Notes: generated by a model from the letters alone, not told the origin. A stretch of DNA of 64,000 nucleotides from Pseudoalteromonas holothuriae (GCF_945859825.1 NZ_CAMAPC010000002.1:62001-126000), one strand, 5' to 3'. Counted from the stretch's first letter, positions 1 to 8,892 are shown. Numbers and translations: made by a program.

Positions 1-1992
1 CCAACTGTTATTATTATACTTTATCGAAATTAGATAATTATTAGCAAAATGAACGGCTGGCCAATTAACTGTGATTGTTGAGTTATCAGATACTGTGGCT
101 GATGGTGCTGAAGGAGTACTTGGAGCGACTATAACCGTATTTGAACTACTAGACTCGTTTGAACAAGTTTGATCATAGCAAGCTTTTATTTTGTAACTGC
201 GAGCACCAGCCGGTAAATTGCTCCAAGAGAATGATGTACGAGTAGTTGAGTATCTGAAGTCGGTCCAAGTATTGTCATTGTATTTAATGGCGACTAGGTA
301 ATTATTAGCGTTGTTTACCGGGCTCCAGGTCGCTGTCACTTTATTTCCTGTTACCTTAGCTATCGGTGCATTTGGTGTGTTAGGAGTTGGAGGCGTGATA
401 TAAATGTTGTCAGATGCATTAGATATGTTGGAACACTTTCCTAACCGGCATGCCCGTACTTTAAATTGATAGTTTCCTGAGGCTAAGTTATGTGTCGTGT
501 ATGATGAAGATGTACTAGATTCATTAAAGCCAGACCAACTCTGCTGGTTATATCGTGAAGAGATAAAATACTCTTCGGCACCTTGAACTGGTTGCCATGT
601 TAAAGTCACTGTATTGCGGCTTTTGACTTGAGTGCTTAATGCTGTTGGAGTTGCCAGTGTGATTGCGCTTTTTATTGCAGCAGAGGCTGCGAATACATCT
701 AAGCGAGGAAAAGGAAGGTTGTTTCTATTATCAGTCACTTCTTTAGAGTTAGACTCTAAGGTATTTTCAATTTGGTTTGGCGTTAAGTTAGGGTTGATAG
801 ATTTGAGTACAGCTATAGCGCCAGTGACGTGAGGGGCAGCCATTGATGTACCTGATTTTATTATATACCTGCCGCGTATAGTAGAAGATAGAATACTTTG
901 CCCTGGAGCTAATATATCAACCAGTGCTGAGCTATTTGAATAACCACTTATATTATCGCTATTATCTCGCGTACTCCCGACGGTAATGGCACTAGAAATA
1001 CAACCTGGTGCTCCTACACCGTCGCTAAAGCCGCTATTTCCTGATGAAATTACCGTTAGAATACCTCTTGCTCTTAATGTTTCTACTGCATCTGCACGCA
1101 TGTCATTATTACAGGCTTGTGTATGATGGCCGCCACCAATACTCATATTTATAGCTGCGATGTTGCGTGTTTGAGCATTATTTAAGATCCACTCTAATGC
1201 AGCCAGTTGATCTGAAGCATAGGATAGTATGCAAGCTCGGCCCCTACATTGTTCATACTCACGACCAAAGCGAGAAAATACTTGTACTGCGACGATGTCT
1301 GCGTTAGGTGCAACACCGCGAGTACTGCCATTACGTCCAGCCGCTATACCTGCTACATGGGTACCATGATCGCATACATTAATACCCGTAGCAGAGCAGT
1401 CTGCAGCAGCACCTGAGCCGAATTGCTCATCATTGCCATTAGGGCACAAGCTAGTTGAAAAATTGCTTGTACTGGTTGTTGAAAAGCAAGCTTCTTCGAC
1501 TAGGCGATCACTGTAAAAGTGATGCCATGATTCAACGCCAGTATCTAATATTGCAATTGCTTGGCCTTGACCCGTATATTGTGCCGTGTGGATTGCATCT
1601 GCGCCGATATGTTTGATGGACTCATTAAGCGTTGGTGGAAGTGGAATATCCTCTTGTATCTTAACAACGTAGCCAGATGTTATTAAATTGTCTAGCTGTA
1701 TTGGGGTTACTTCGTATACCGCTAAGTTAAACGCTGGGATAGAGGTAACTGCCGCTACACCAAGGTTGTTCTGTACTTGATTTATTTGATTATTAAATGC
1801 ATCAGGCACATTTAGTCCTTTGCTATCTGGCATTGTCAGTTTGACAATGACCCTTACTGAGCCAGCCTTTTGTGCTTTGTTTATGATGGGAGTGAGCAGC
1901 TCTGCGTTAGAGTCAATAAGATTATTAGCGTGGGCATGTGCAGCACCAAGCATAAATACAGACGATATAAGTATATTTAAGCACTTGTTCAT
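1..1992 (-). CDS. Secreted S8 family (subtilisin-like) serine peptidase with fibronectin type III domains, 3' end outside window
   Basis: Reading from the ATG at 1992, the frame stays open to the window edge (664 codons), so the C-terminus is missing. Residues 1-22 form a signal peptide ending AHAHA; residues of about 25-115 look like an I9-type propeptide. The peptidase domain shows the full subtilase triad: Asp150 in AILDTG, His209 in CDHGTHVAG and Ser383 in GTSMAAPH, with the oxyanion region SSGNSG between them. From about residue 460 there are three fibronectin type III-like units, each ending in a pattern like NNYLVAIKYNDNTW. An AGGA-type ribosome binding site lies about 10 bases before the ATG. 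It is probably an extracellular degradative protease; a C-terminal sorting tail, common in such marine proteases, would lie beyond position 1. Confidence 0.93.
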   Translation of the reverse strand, partial: MNKCLNILISSVFMLGAAHAHANNLIDSNAELLTPIINKAQKAGSVRVIVKLTMPDSKGLNVPDAFNNQINQVQNNLGVAAVTSIPAFNLAVYEVTPIQLDNLITSGYVVKIQEDIPLPPTLNESIKHIGADAIHTAQYTGQGQAIAILDTGVESWHHFYSDRLVEEACFSTTSTSNFSTSLCPNGNDEQFGSGAAADCSATGINVCDHGTHVAGIAAGRNGSTRGVAPNADIVAVQVFSRFGREYEQCRGRACILSYASDQLAALEWILNNAQTRNIAAINMSIGGGHHTQACNNDMRADAVETLRARGILTVISSGNSGFSDGVGAPGCISSAITVGSTRDNSDNISGYSNSSALVDILAPGQSILSSTIRGRYIIKSGTSMAAPHVTGAIAVLKSINPNLTPNQIENTLESNSKEVTDNRNNLPFPRLDVFAASAAIKSAITLATPTALSTQVKSRNTVTLTWQPVQGAEEYFISSRYNQQSWSGFNESSTSSSYTTHNLASGNYQFKVRACRLGKCSNISNASDNIYITPPTPNTPNAPIAKVTGNKVTATWSPVNNANNYLVAIKYNDNTWTDFRYSTTRTSFSWSNLPAGARSYKIKACYDQTCSNESSSSNTVIVAPSTPSAPSATVSDNSTITVNWPAVHFANNYLISIKYNNNSW

Positions 1993-2382
1993 AGAAGGAT
2001 CCTTTTCCTTTAATAGCTTTGCCAAGAGTGGCACGGCTATCTTATATTTGTTTTTATAATGGGTGCAAGTATTTCGCATAATTAAGTGATCTATTTTGAA
2101 ACCCTCTCAATAACAAGCTGCATATATGGCAGTAATAAACTTTGCGCTTCTACCAACCACTATCTTGCACCGGAGAGTTCATATATTTATTGTTACTTGA
2201 AATTGCGCTATGAGTTTTAATTGAAGGGAGTGTTGATTTACTAAGATGGTTGAGCTTTTGTTTCAGATTTTTAATACCATAGTTTCTGTTTGTCTACACA
2301 GACTGCTCGGTGTGGCGTGTATTCATGACAAGTACCAAGCATACGGACTTGGTACTTATCCTATTAATTGATACTGAGGTGT
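1993..2382. other. Intergenic region between S8 peptidase and yfjD
   Basis: No credible gene is visible on either strand. The stretch should hold the promoter of the S8 peptidase gene (reading left). It also contains the inverted repeat at 2330-2357 listed separately. I could not assign a convincing -35/-10 pair. Confidence 0.5.
2330..2357 (-). terminator. Hairpin downstream of yfjD, possible terminator
   Basis: A perfect 10-bp inverted repeat (AAGTACCAAG / CTTGGTACTT) with an 8-base loop begins 26 bases after the yfjD stop codon. There is no good T run on the minus strand, so termination is possible but not certain; the palindrome could also be a protein-binding site. Confidence 0.45.
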
Positions 2383-3651
2383 TTAATGCTTTTTCTTGCC
2401 CGGCATTACTTTAACTAGTTTAACCATATTTTCTTTTAACTCAACGACTTCCATTTGATAGTTTGCGATAATTAAGCTAAGCGGGGCGTCGGGAATATCT
2501 TCAAGATGCTCAACAATTAAACCGCTGAGTGTTTTAGGGCCTTCGGTTGGTAATACCCAGTTCATTTCTTTATTGATATCACGAATATTTGCAGCTCCAT
2601 CAACGAGAACTGAACCGTCACTTTGTATATTAACTTCGTCACTGGCTGCAGGCGTTTGTGTGGTAGTAAAGTCGCCAACTACTTCTTCTAGAATATCTTC
2701 AAGTGTGACCAGTCCTTGAATATCGCCATACTCATCAACCACAATACCAATACGCTCTTTACTTTGCTGAAACTTTAACAGCTGAGTATTGAGTGAGGTA
2801 CCTTCTGGAATATAGTAAATTTCACGCACGGCACGTAGCAACGAAGGTTTATCAAATTGCTCTTTAGTGAGCAGACGCAGTGCATCACGCGAATGAATAA
2901 AGCCAACCGCATCATCAATTTGGTCTCTAAATAATAGCACTCGGGTATGCTGTGCATGGGTTAGCTTACGCGAAATTATTTTCCAATCATCGTTGATATC
3001 AATAGCATTGATCTCGTTGCGCGGGATCATAATGTCTTCAACAGTAACTTGCTCAAGGTCTAAAATTGAGGTGAGCATGTTTTGGTGGTTACTCGGAAGT
3101 AGCGCACTTGATTCGTTTACAACCGTTTTTAGCTCTTCTTTACTTAAGCTATGCTCTTCAATTTGTTTATTAGAAATACCAAATAGTTTTAACATACCAT
3201 TGGTTATCCAATTAACGGTCACTACCAACGGGAAGAGTACTTTTAATAAACCTTTTAAAATAATTGAGCTAGGAAAAGCGACCTTTTCAGGGTAAAGCGC
3301 TGCCAATGTTTTTGGTGTTACTTCAGCAAAAATGAGCACCACTAATGTGAGCACAAAGGTTGAAATAGCAATACCCATATCACCATACAAGCGCAAGCCA
3401 ATAATAGTTGCTACTTGAGCAGCTGCAATGTTTACTAAGTTATTACCAATGAGAATTAGGCCAATGAGCCTGTCAGGGCGCCGTAGCAGTTTACTTACAC
3501 GTTTAGCTGCACGGTGGTTTTCTTTTTCGAGATGACGCAGTCGAATGCGGTTTATTGACATGATCCCAGTTTCAGAGCTAGAAAAATAGCCTGACATCAT
3601 GATAAGCAAGCCCAATACAATAAATAAAGTGCTTGTAGATATGTCGTCCAA
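2383..3651 (-). CDS. yfjD: CNNM/CBS-domain inner membrane protein, YfjD (CorB/CorC/HlyC) family
   Basis: The 422-residue protein has the family order: a DUF21/CNNM transmembrane domain (about 1-190, with the SSSETGIMS motif), a CBS pair (about 200-330) and a C-terminal CorC_HlyC domain (about 345-415). Members are implicated in magnesium/cobalt export or membrane ion homeostasis; the transported ion cannot be read from sequence. It lies just downstream of ypjD on the same strand, next to divergent ffh, the same neighbourhood as in E. coli, which supports orthology to yfjD. Confidence 0.9.
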   Translation of the reverse strand: MDDISTSTLFIVLGLLIMMSGYFSSSETGIMSINRIRLRHLEKENHRAAKRVSKLLRRPDRLIGLILIGNNLVNIAAAQVATIIGLRLYGDMGIAISTFVLTLVVLIFAEVTPKTLAALYPEKVAFPSSIILKGLLKVLFPLVVTVNWITNGMLKLFGISNKQIEEHSLSKEELKTVVNESSALLPSNHQNMLTSILDLEQVTVEDIMIPRNEINAIDINDDWKIISRKLTHAQHTRVLLFRDQIDDAVGFIHSRDALRLLTKEQFDKPSLLRAVREIYYIPEGTSLNTQLLKFQQSKERIGIVVDEYGDIQGLVTLEDILEEVVGDFTTTQTPAASDEVNIQSDGSVLVDGAANIRDINKEMNWVLPTEGPKTLSGLIVEHLEDIPDAPLSLIIANYQMEVVELKENMVKLVKVMPGKKKH

Positions 3652-3712
3652 CAGTGGATCCCTTTCTTACTTTTGAGCGTGTATTAAGCGTTAGCTGGCT
3701 ATAAGAGTCAAG

Positions 3713-4522
3713 CTAAAACTTACCTAGGATAACTTCTTGAATAAATCTGCTGCCAAAATAAGCAAGTGTCATCAAACCTGAAGCAATCATGATAGAAATT
3801 ACCACAGATTTGCCACGCCAGCCAAATCTATGATGACCTAAAGTAACCGTTGCAAAAATAGTCCAAGCCATTAAAGACAAGACTGTTTTATGGATAAACT
3901 CTTTAGCAAACATGCCATCTAAAAATGTAAACCCTGAGATAAGTGCCAATGTTAACAATGTTGTGCCTATGGTTAGCAGTTGATACAACTGCCTTTCTAC
4001 TTGCATGAGCGGCGGTAAGTGGCTGTGCATAATTGCGAGGTCTTTATGTTTTAATCGGTTATCTATGTAAAAAAATTGTACCGCATATAAAGTCGCGATA
4101 ATAAGCACGCAGTAGGCAAGTAAAGACAAAGAAATATGCACCACCAAACCTAAATCAATATTGATGGTTTGCATCACCATGTGATGTGGAATAAAGAGGC
4201 TTGCAGTAAGTAAAATGGCAGCAAAGCCATACACTACAGGCAGCAATAAGGTGGCAGGAAACTTTAATGATACTGTGGTGACACTGACTACAATGACCCA
4301 ACAGGTTAGCAAAGCAACGTTAACGGTGCTTAAATCTTGCCCTTCATGAGTAAACACGGAGTTTACTAGCAGCAGCATATGCGACAAAATTGCCAGTGTA
4401 CTTAAAATAATGGTGAGCTTTTGATTTGGGCCGTCTTTGTCAAACAGGCGTGATAAAACATGACCTGTGGCAAGCACATAAAACAGACTGGCAAATAAAG
4501 ACAAGCTAACAATCAACATCAA
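3713..4522 (-). CDS. ypjD: Inner membrane protein YpjD, cytochrome c assembly (CcsA-like) family
   Basis: A 269-residue hydrophobic protein with about eight predicted transmembrane helices and the CcsA/CcmC-like fold of the YpjD family. Conserved histidines occur in helix-flanking positions, for example LFIPHHMVM and TLGHHRFGW. The precise role is unsettled; the family resembles heme-handling cytochrome c maturation proteins. It is 61 bases from yfjD on the same strand and divergent from ffh, so the two genes probably form one transcript starting in the 4523-4684 interval. Confidence 0.87.
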   Translation of the reverse strand: MMLIVSLSLFASLFYVLATGHVLSRLFDKDGPNQKLTIILSTLAILSHMLLLVNSVFTHEGQDLSTVNVALLTCWVIVVSVTTVSLKFPATLLLPVVYGFAAILLTASLFIPHHMVMQTINIDLGLVVHISLSLLAYCVLIIATLYAVQFFYIDNRLKHKDLAIMHSHLPPLMQVERQLYQLLTIGTTLLTLALISGFTFLDGMFAKEFIHKTVLSLMAWTIFATVTLGHHRFGWRGKSVVISIMIASGLMTLAYFGSRFIQEVILGKF

Positions 4523-4645
4523 AGTGTGCCTAATAATAAATTTCCTTTATAGAGCCATTGTATTTTAAGCATTGCTTCTTGCATAGAGTTTCTAAAAAGA
4601 AACTTTGTATGCACTTGAACACTGTATTAGTCGGGGCCATATCAG

Positions 4646-4651
4646 TATAAT
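4646..4651 (+). promoter_or_regulatory. Candidate -10 box of ffh
   Basis: A consensus TATAAT hexamer sits 34 bases upstream of the ffh start. No good -35 box at 16-18 bases is visible (TGTATT is the best), so the assignment rests mainly on the -10 match and position. Confidence 0.45.
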
Positions 4652-4684
4652 GTTTAGCAATTACGATTTATTGGAACCTAATAC

Positions 4685-6064
4685 ATGTTTGAAAACCTCC
4701 AGGACCGTTTAGGTAAAACGCTAAAAAACATCAGCGGCAGAGGCCGTCTAACCGAAGATAATATCAAAGAAACACTGCGCGAAGTCCGTATGGCGCTACT
4801 TGAAGCCGATGTCGCGTTACCTGTGGTTCGTGAGTTTGTTAAACAAGTAAAAGAACGTGCGGTTGGCGTTGAAGTAACAAAAAGCCTTAGTCCCGGTCAG
4901 GTATTCATTAAAATTGTTCGCGAAGAGCTTGAAAAAGCCATGGGCGAGTCAAATGAAGAGCTGAACCTAGCTGCACAGCCGCCAGCGGTTGTAATGATGG
5001 CAGGTCTGCAAGGTGCGGGTAAAACCACCAGTATTGGTAAATTAGCTAAGTTTTTAAAAGAGCGTAAGAAAAAGTCTGTGCTTGTGGTCAGTGCCGACGT
5101 ATACCGTCCAGCGGCAATCAAGCAGCTTGAAACTTTGGCAAACGAAGTAGACGTTGACTTTTTCCCAAGTGATATTTCGCAAAAGCCAGTCGATATTGCC
5201 ACTAATGCTATTAGCCACGCCAAGAAAAAGTTCATCGATGTGGTACTTGTTGATACTGCAGGCCGTTTACATGTCGACAACGACATGATGGATGAAATTA
5301 AAGCACTGCACAGTGCGATAAACCCAATCGAAACGTTGTTTGTGGTTGACTCAATGACTGGTCAAGATGCGGCCAACACAGCCAAAGCATTTGATGAAGC
5401 ATTACCATTAACCGGTGTGATTTTAACTAAAACTGATGGTGATGCGCGCGGTGGTGCAGCATTATCGATTCGTCATATTACTGGTAAACCAATTAAATTT
5501 ATGGGTGTAGGGGAGCGAACTGACGCGTTAGAACCATTCCACCCAGACCGTATAGCGTCTCGTATTTTGGGCATGGGTGATATGTTATCACTCATCGAAG
5601 AAGTAGAGATGAAGGTTGATAAAGACAAAGCCGATAAAATGGCTGAAAAGGTCTTTAAAGGCGATGGTTTTACCCTAGAAGACTTTGCTGAGCAGCTTAA
5701 GCAAATGAAAAACATGGGCGGTATGATGTCGATGTTAGAAAAACTGCCGGGTATGAACAACCTGCCTGATGCTGTAAAAGGCCAAGTAGGTGATAAAACT
5801 TTTGTACAAATGGAAGCTATCATTAGCTCCATGACACCAAAAGAGCGTACACGTCCTGAAATCATCAAAGGCTCACGTAAAAAACGCATTGCAGCAGGCT
5901 CTGGTACACAAGTACAAGACATCAACAAATTGTTGAAGCAATTTACGCAAATGCAAAAAATGATGAAAAAGATGAAAGGTAAAGGTGGCATGCAAAAAAT
6001 GATGCGTGGCATGAAAGGCATGATGCCACCGGGCATGATGGGCGGTGGTGGCCCTAAGTTTTAA
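4685..6064 (+). CDS. ffh: Signal recognition particle protein Ffh (SRP54)
   Basis: The 459-residue GTPase binds 4.5S RNA and delivers ribosome-nascent chains to FtsY at the inner membrane. The N domain (about 1-90) is followed by the G domain with P-loop GLQGAGKTT from residue 107, DVYRPAA, DTAGR and TKTDGDARGG, then the methionine-rich M domain (about 330-459) ending in runs such as MKKMKGKGGM and PPGMMGGGG. Length and motif order are standard. The 4.5S RNA gene was not seen in the window. A strong intrinsic terminator follows directly. Confidence 0.99.
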   Translation: MFENLQDRLGKTLKNISGRGRLTEDNIKETLREVRMALLEADVALPVVREFVKQVKERAVGVEVTKSLSPGQVFIKIVREELEKAMGESNEELNLAAQPPAVVMMAGLQGAGKTTSIGKLAKFLKERKKKSVLVVSADVYRPAAIKQLETLANEVDVDFFPSDISQKPVDIATNAISHAKKKFIDVVLVDTAGRLHVDNDMMDEIKALHSAINPIETLFVVDSMTGQDAANTAKAFDEALPLTGVILTKTDGDARGGAALSIRHITGKPIKFMGVGERTDALEPFHPDRIASRILGMGDMLSLIEEVEMKVDKDKADKMAEKVFKGDGFTLEDFAEQLKQMKNMGGMMSMLEKLPGMNNLPDAVKGQVGDKTFVQMEAIISSMTPKERTRPEIIKGSRKKRIAAGSGTQVQDINKLLKQFTQMQKMMKKMKGKGGMQKMMRGMKGMMPPGMMGGGGPKF

Positions 6065-6080
6065 TGGATAATGAGTGAGA

Positions 6081-6108
6081 AAAACCCGAGTTAAGCTCGG
6101 GTTTTTTG
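6081..6108 (+). terminator. Rho-independent terminator of ffh
   Basis: A stem ACCCGAG/CTCGGGT, extended by AAA/TTT, with a TTAAG loop is followed by a T run, beginning 16 bases after the ffh stop. It is a textbook intrinsic terminator. Confidence 0.92.
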
Positions 6109-6310
6109 TGCCTATTTGTTAGCACAACGACACTTACACTATGGTCAAAAAACATAACGTTATAAGCCGTTTTTTGTGTTAGAAGTGTTGTTTGTTTATG
6201 GCTAGTTGTTTACATTACGCTTTTTGCGTGGGAAGATTGAGACACGTAATATAGCTTGTTTTGTCGGTAGTTATTCCGATATTTTGGGAGAGAATAAGCT
6301 GTTATATTTT

Positions 6311-6604
6311 TCACAGAGCGCGGCTAACATCCATACTCTTGTGTGAGATTCTTACAATTAAAATTTGGCTTGTTTGGTATTCTTTGTAATAAATTACGTG
6401 ACTACCTTGAGGGCATTTTCGGTAACTTTCTCTTATATAATCGCAACTAACTCCTAACACAGGTTCACTTGCTAGTTGATGGAAAGTATTATCTAACAGC
6501 TTTAAATAATCATTCCTTTGTTCTATTCCCCAAGTTAATTGAGTATATCTAGCTATTTTAATTAAATCTGTTTTAGCTTTTCCTGATAATTCAAATTTCG
6601 ACAT
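6311..6604 (-). CDS. parE: ParE/RelE-superfamily toxin
   Basis: A 97-residue protein with the ParE toxin pattern: N-terminal LSGKAKTDLIKIARYTQLTWG, a central YRKCPQGSHVIYY strand and a C-terminal IVRISHKSMD strand. Chromosomal ParE toxins act on DNA gyrase. Its ATG shares one base with the antitoxin stop codon (TAATG), giving antitoxin-first translational coupling. It lies in the accessory region between ffh and rpsP, as expected for a mobile stability module. Confidence 0.9.
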   Translation of the reverse strand: MSKFELSGKAKTDLIKIARYTQLTWGIEQRNDYLKLLDNTFHQLASEPVLGVSCDYIRESYRKCPQGSHVIYYKEYQTSQILIVRISHKSMDVSRAL

Positions 6605-6843
6605 TAGTTGTTATCTTTGTCTAGCTCTAAGACTAAGGAATCATACGAATAATCGGCAATACCACTGGTTTCACCTTCTGCAAGCATATTACGTAAATTA
6701 AGCATTTTTGTTTCTTGATCTTCCAATACTCTTAAACCAGCACGAACCACTTCACTTGCAGAACCATAGCGACCCGAGTTAAGTTGCTGCGTTATAAATT
6801 GATCGAAATGCTCGCCTAATGTTACGCTCGTATTTTTAGCCAT
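6604..6843 (-). CDS. parD: ParD-like antitoxin (type II, CopG/Arc-like)
   Basis: The ATG at 6843 (protein starting MAKNTSVTLGEHF) is preferred over one five codons upstream, since ParD proteins begin this way. The 79-residue product has a ribbon-helix-helix N-terminus (TSVTLGEHFDQFI, SGRYGSASEVVRAGLRVLE) and an acidic C-terminal toxin-binding tail (SLVLELDKDNN). It should bind ParE and repress its own operon. A perfect 14-bp palindrome lies just upstream of the start. Confidence 0.9.
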   Translation of the reverse strand: MAKNTSVTLGEHFDQFITQQLNSGRYGSASEVVRAGLRVLEDQETKMLNLRNMLAEGETSGIADYSYDSLVLELDKDNN

Positions 6844-6861
6844 AATATAAAACCTCAAGTA

Positions 6862-6875
6862 CCAATATATATTGG
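6862..6875. promoter_or_regulatory. Palindromic candidate operator of parDE
   Basis: CCAATATATATTGG is a perfect 14-bp palindrome 18 bases upstream of the ParD start. Ribbon-helix-helix antitoxins usually autoregulate by binding such sites at their promoter. Confidence 0.5.
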
Positions 6876-6916
6876 ATTATGGTATGAAAAATATAGCAAG
6901 GCAATCAAACGAACAA

Positions 6917-6966
6917 AAAACTGTTGGCTTTTTGCTCGTGTCTCGCTAATTTTAGCCAACAGTTTT
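6917..6966. repeat. 13-bp inverted repeat upstream of parDE
   Basis: AAAACTGTTGGCT (6917-6929) and AGCCAACAGTTTT (6954-6966) are perfect inverted copies 24 bases apart. A second hairpin, GCCCAT-TTA-ATGGGC, follows at 6970-6984. They may terminate transcripts or mark the edge of a mobile segment; the role is unknown. Confidence 0.5.
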
Positions 6967-7141
6967 AAGCCCATTTAATGGGCGTTGAGGTTGTAGAGTT
7001 GCTCGTTTCAGGAACTGATGCTATACAGTTTGATCTGTTCGTTTTTTAACTTTTAATTCAATGCTTTACGATTCTTTCGTGACTGTGTATGCAGTATTTT
7101 TAACATTATTTTTAATGGTAATAGTCATGGCTTTGGGCAGC

Positions 7142-7237
7142 TCCTAACAAATTGCTCCACCTGACACATACTGCTGCGTTTGTTTTGTGTGTCGCTGGTG
7201 CGCTAATTTTTCCTAAAAATGCTCTTCGCAGTATGTG
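7142..7237. repeat. Imperfect inverted-repeat region
   Basis: AAATTGCTCCACCTGACAC near 7149 partly mirrors GTGTCGCTGGTGCGCTAATTT near 7188, and CACATACTGC (7165-7174) is perfectly inverted at 7228-7237. The region lies just upstream of a small membrane-protein gene. It is reminiscent of integron attC folding but lacks the required core sites. Confidence 0.35.
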
Positions 7238-7297
7238 CAGCAGAGTAAGGCGTCGGTTTCATACATTGGTGTGATACTCATAATAAGGATATTCCAG

Positions 7298-7474
7298 ATG
7301 AACGAAGATGACAAAAGTAAAGCACCTAAAGCTAGCAATATGGGACTAGCTATAGCTATGGGAGCTGGAATAGGTATTATTTTTGGCAAATTTGTTTTTG
7401 ATAATGTGGGTATTGGTATAGTGATCGGTGCAGGAGTTGGTATTGCTTTTAGCCGCTTTAATAAAACCAAATAA
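7298..7474 (+). CDS. Small glycine-rich membrane protein (58 aa), unknown function
   Basis: The ATG at 7298 is chosen because AAGGAT lies 8 bases upstream; an in-frame ATG at 7235 has no ribosome binding site. The product has a charged N-terminus (MNEDDKSKAPKA) followed by two glycine-zipper-like hydrophobic segments: GLAIAMGAGIGIIFGKF and GIGIVIGAGVGIAFSRF. Such GxxxG-rich pairs often form hairpins in the membrane. No specific family could be named. Confidence 0.55.
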   Translation: MNEDDKSKAPKASNMGLAIAMGAGIGIIFGKFVFDNVGIGIVIGAGVGIAFSRFNKTK

Positions 7475-7884
7475 AATCAATGCATCATGCGCGCTATGCG
7501 TCGGCAGCCATATATCCATCACTACTATAACCATCGCATAACTACGGACAGTCACTTTTCGTGGACAACTACCGGACATTGCTATTTATGCCTTGAGAAG
7601 TCAAAAAGTTGAGGCATATATCACGCTTGTTTTGTTAAAAATACTGAAATGGCACCGCTTTTGAACACTTCTCATAAAAGCCAGAATGTACAGCATTCGG
7701 GTTTTTCTATGCATAAAACTGTGAATTTATGCTCATTGCCGATAACAAATGAGCGATAGTAAGCTATGAGTTTTGCAAGGATTTAATTATTGGTGCTACC
7801 TACGATTATCTAACTTGCCATAAATAGAGAGTAGCTAGATTAGATTTAAGGTATCATGCCTAATTAGTAAAACTTTAGGTACTC
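7475..7884. other. Intergenic region, mostly without recognisable content
   Basis: No gene is supported on either strand. One hairpin is visible, GCATAAA/TTTATGC at 7711-7732 with an 8-base loop. The rest shows no recognisable signal. Confidence 0.5.
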
Positions 7885-8175
7885 ATGAATATACCGATTA
7901 AAGACGCTCTTTCTACCAGTGTATCTTGCGCTAGTTGCCAAGCATGTTGTTGCCGCCTTGAAGTGATGATTATGTCAGACACCGGCGTGCCAGAAAAGTT
8001 TATCCAACGTGATCAGTATGGTGGAGAAACAATGCAACGATTAGGCGACGGCTTATGCGCCGCCTTAGATAGAGAAACTTTTATGTGTACAATTTACGAA
8101 AACAGGCCTTGGATATGTCGAGAGTTTGAAATGGGCTCTTACGAGTGTGTAGATGAGCGGGTGAAGCTGTTGTAG
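7885..8175 (+). CDS. YkgJ family cysteine cluster protein
   Basis: A 96-residue protein with the family's metal-chelating cysteines: CASCQACCC at residues 16-24, then CAAL, FMCTIYENRPWICREFEMG and a final C. The YENRPxxCR motif is diagnostic for the zinc/iron-chelating CxxCxxCC family. The biochemical role is unknown. An AGGT-like ribosome binding site precedes the ATG. It appears to be monocistronic. Confidence 0.85.
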   Translation: MNIPIKDALSTSVSCASCQACCCRLEVMIMSDTGVPEKFIQRDQYGGETMQRLGDGLCAALDRETFMCTIYENRPWICREFEMGSYECVDERVKLL

Positions 8176-8188
8176 TGCGCGATGATAT

Positions 8189-8356
8189 GTTATACCAATT
8201 TTATTAAATTATTGATCATTCTAGCGAGCTAAATAACTCATTAACTGCGTTAAACATTTCTCATGTAGAATAACTACATAGCGAAATATTTGCCTTGTTA
8301 CTAAGCCATTTATCTGCCGCAATATCTGAACACTTACTTAATGCAATTGATATTAC
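8189..8356. mobile_element. 168-bp MITE-like intergenic element with imperfect terminal inverted repeats
   Basis: Terminal 19-mers 8189-8207 and 8338-8356 match as inverted repeats at 15 of 19 positions (ends GTTATACCAATT and AATTGATATTAC). The interior holds a hairpin ATGTAG-AATAA-CTACAT at 8263-8279, flanked by ATTTC/GAAAT. There is no coding capacity. The architecture suggests a non-autonomous transposable element or a mobile structured repeat. It is distinct in its ends from the element at 43285-43550 but shares the central hairpin motif. Confidence 0.55.
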
Positions 8357-8463
8357 TTGGTTTGAAGGGCGATGTTGACATCGTACTTTTTGAGTTTTGC
8401 TTGGCAATATCATTTTGGCAAGCTATTAAAGTGTGCCTTTTAGCTGCTTTTTAAGGAGAAAAA

Positions 8464-8838
8464 ATGGTATTTACCTTATATCTATCAGCCATGTTATTGG
8501 TCTGCGTTGCGATTGCTCATTCATATCTTGGGGAGCGTTACATTCTATGTAGATTATTTAAACGTAACAACTTGCCAAAGTTATTTGGCAGTGACGACTT
8601 TACTAAACGCACGCTGCGTTTTGCATGGCATTTAACGTCTATTGCATGGTTTGGGTTTGCTGGAATAGTCGTTGCTTTAATCCAACCTGAACTGGATAAG
8701 TTAGTCGTTGCACAAATTATTGCTGCCACTTTTGGTATTCACTTTTTCATTGCTTTAATAGGCTCTAAAGGCAAGCATCTGTCTTGGGTGTTGTTTGCAA
8801 CCGTGAGTATTTTAATGCTTATGAGTAAGGGAGTATAA
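8464..8838 (+). CDS. Hypothetical inner membrane protein (124 aa)
   Basis: Four hydrophobic segments are visible: about residues 1-19, 55-73, 78-96 and 104-120. A basic cytoplasmic-type loop (RLFKRNNLPKLFGSDDFTKRTLRF) lies between the first two. AAGGAGAAAA immediately upstream gives a strong ribosome binding site. I do not recognise the family. It sits alone, tail to tail with the heme operon. Confidence 0.65.
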   Translation: MVFTLYLSAMLLVCVAIAHSYLGERYILCRLFKRNNLPKLFGSDDFTKRTLRFAWHLTSIAWFGFAGIVVALIQPELDKLVVAQIIAATFGIHFFIALIGSKGKHLSWVLFATVSILMLMSKGV

Positions 8839-8860
8839 AACTTATGTGGTTGTTTATGCC

Positions 8861-8892
8861 AAAAGGCTGGATGGCACAATGCGCATCCAACC
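8861..8892 (-). terminator. Probable terminator of the heme-uptake operon
   Basis: A hairpin GGCTGGATG / CATCCAACC (8 of 9 pairs) begins 25 bases after the hugZ stop and is followed on the minus strand by TTTT. It may work for both converging genes. Confidence 0.55.

Noticed and set aside
632..2059. Plus-strand open frames across the S8 peptidase
   Set aside because: The minus-strand frame has a signal peptide, full catalytic triad and domain order; the plus-strand frames overlap it and have no support.
5473..6036. Long open frame antisense to ffh
   Set aside because: It is a shadow of the conserved Ffh M domain, with no ribosome binding site and composition dictated by the opposite strand.
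6917..7237. Possible integron attC sites around parDE and the small glycine-rich protein gene
   Set aside because: Inverted repeats and toxin-antitoxin content are suggestive, but the required RYYYAAC / GTTRRRY core pairs are missing or in the wrong orientation, and there is no integrase or cassette array.
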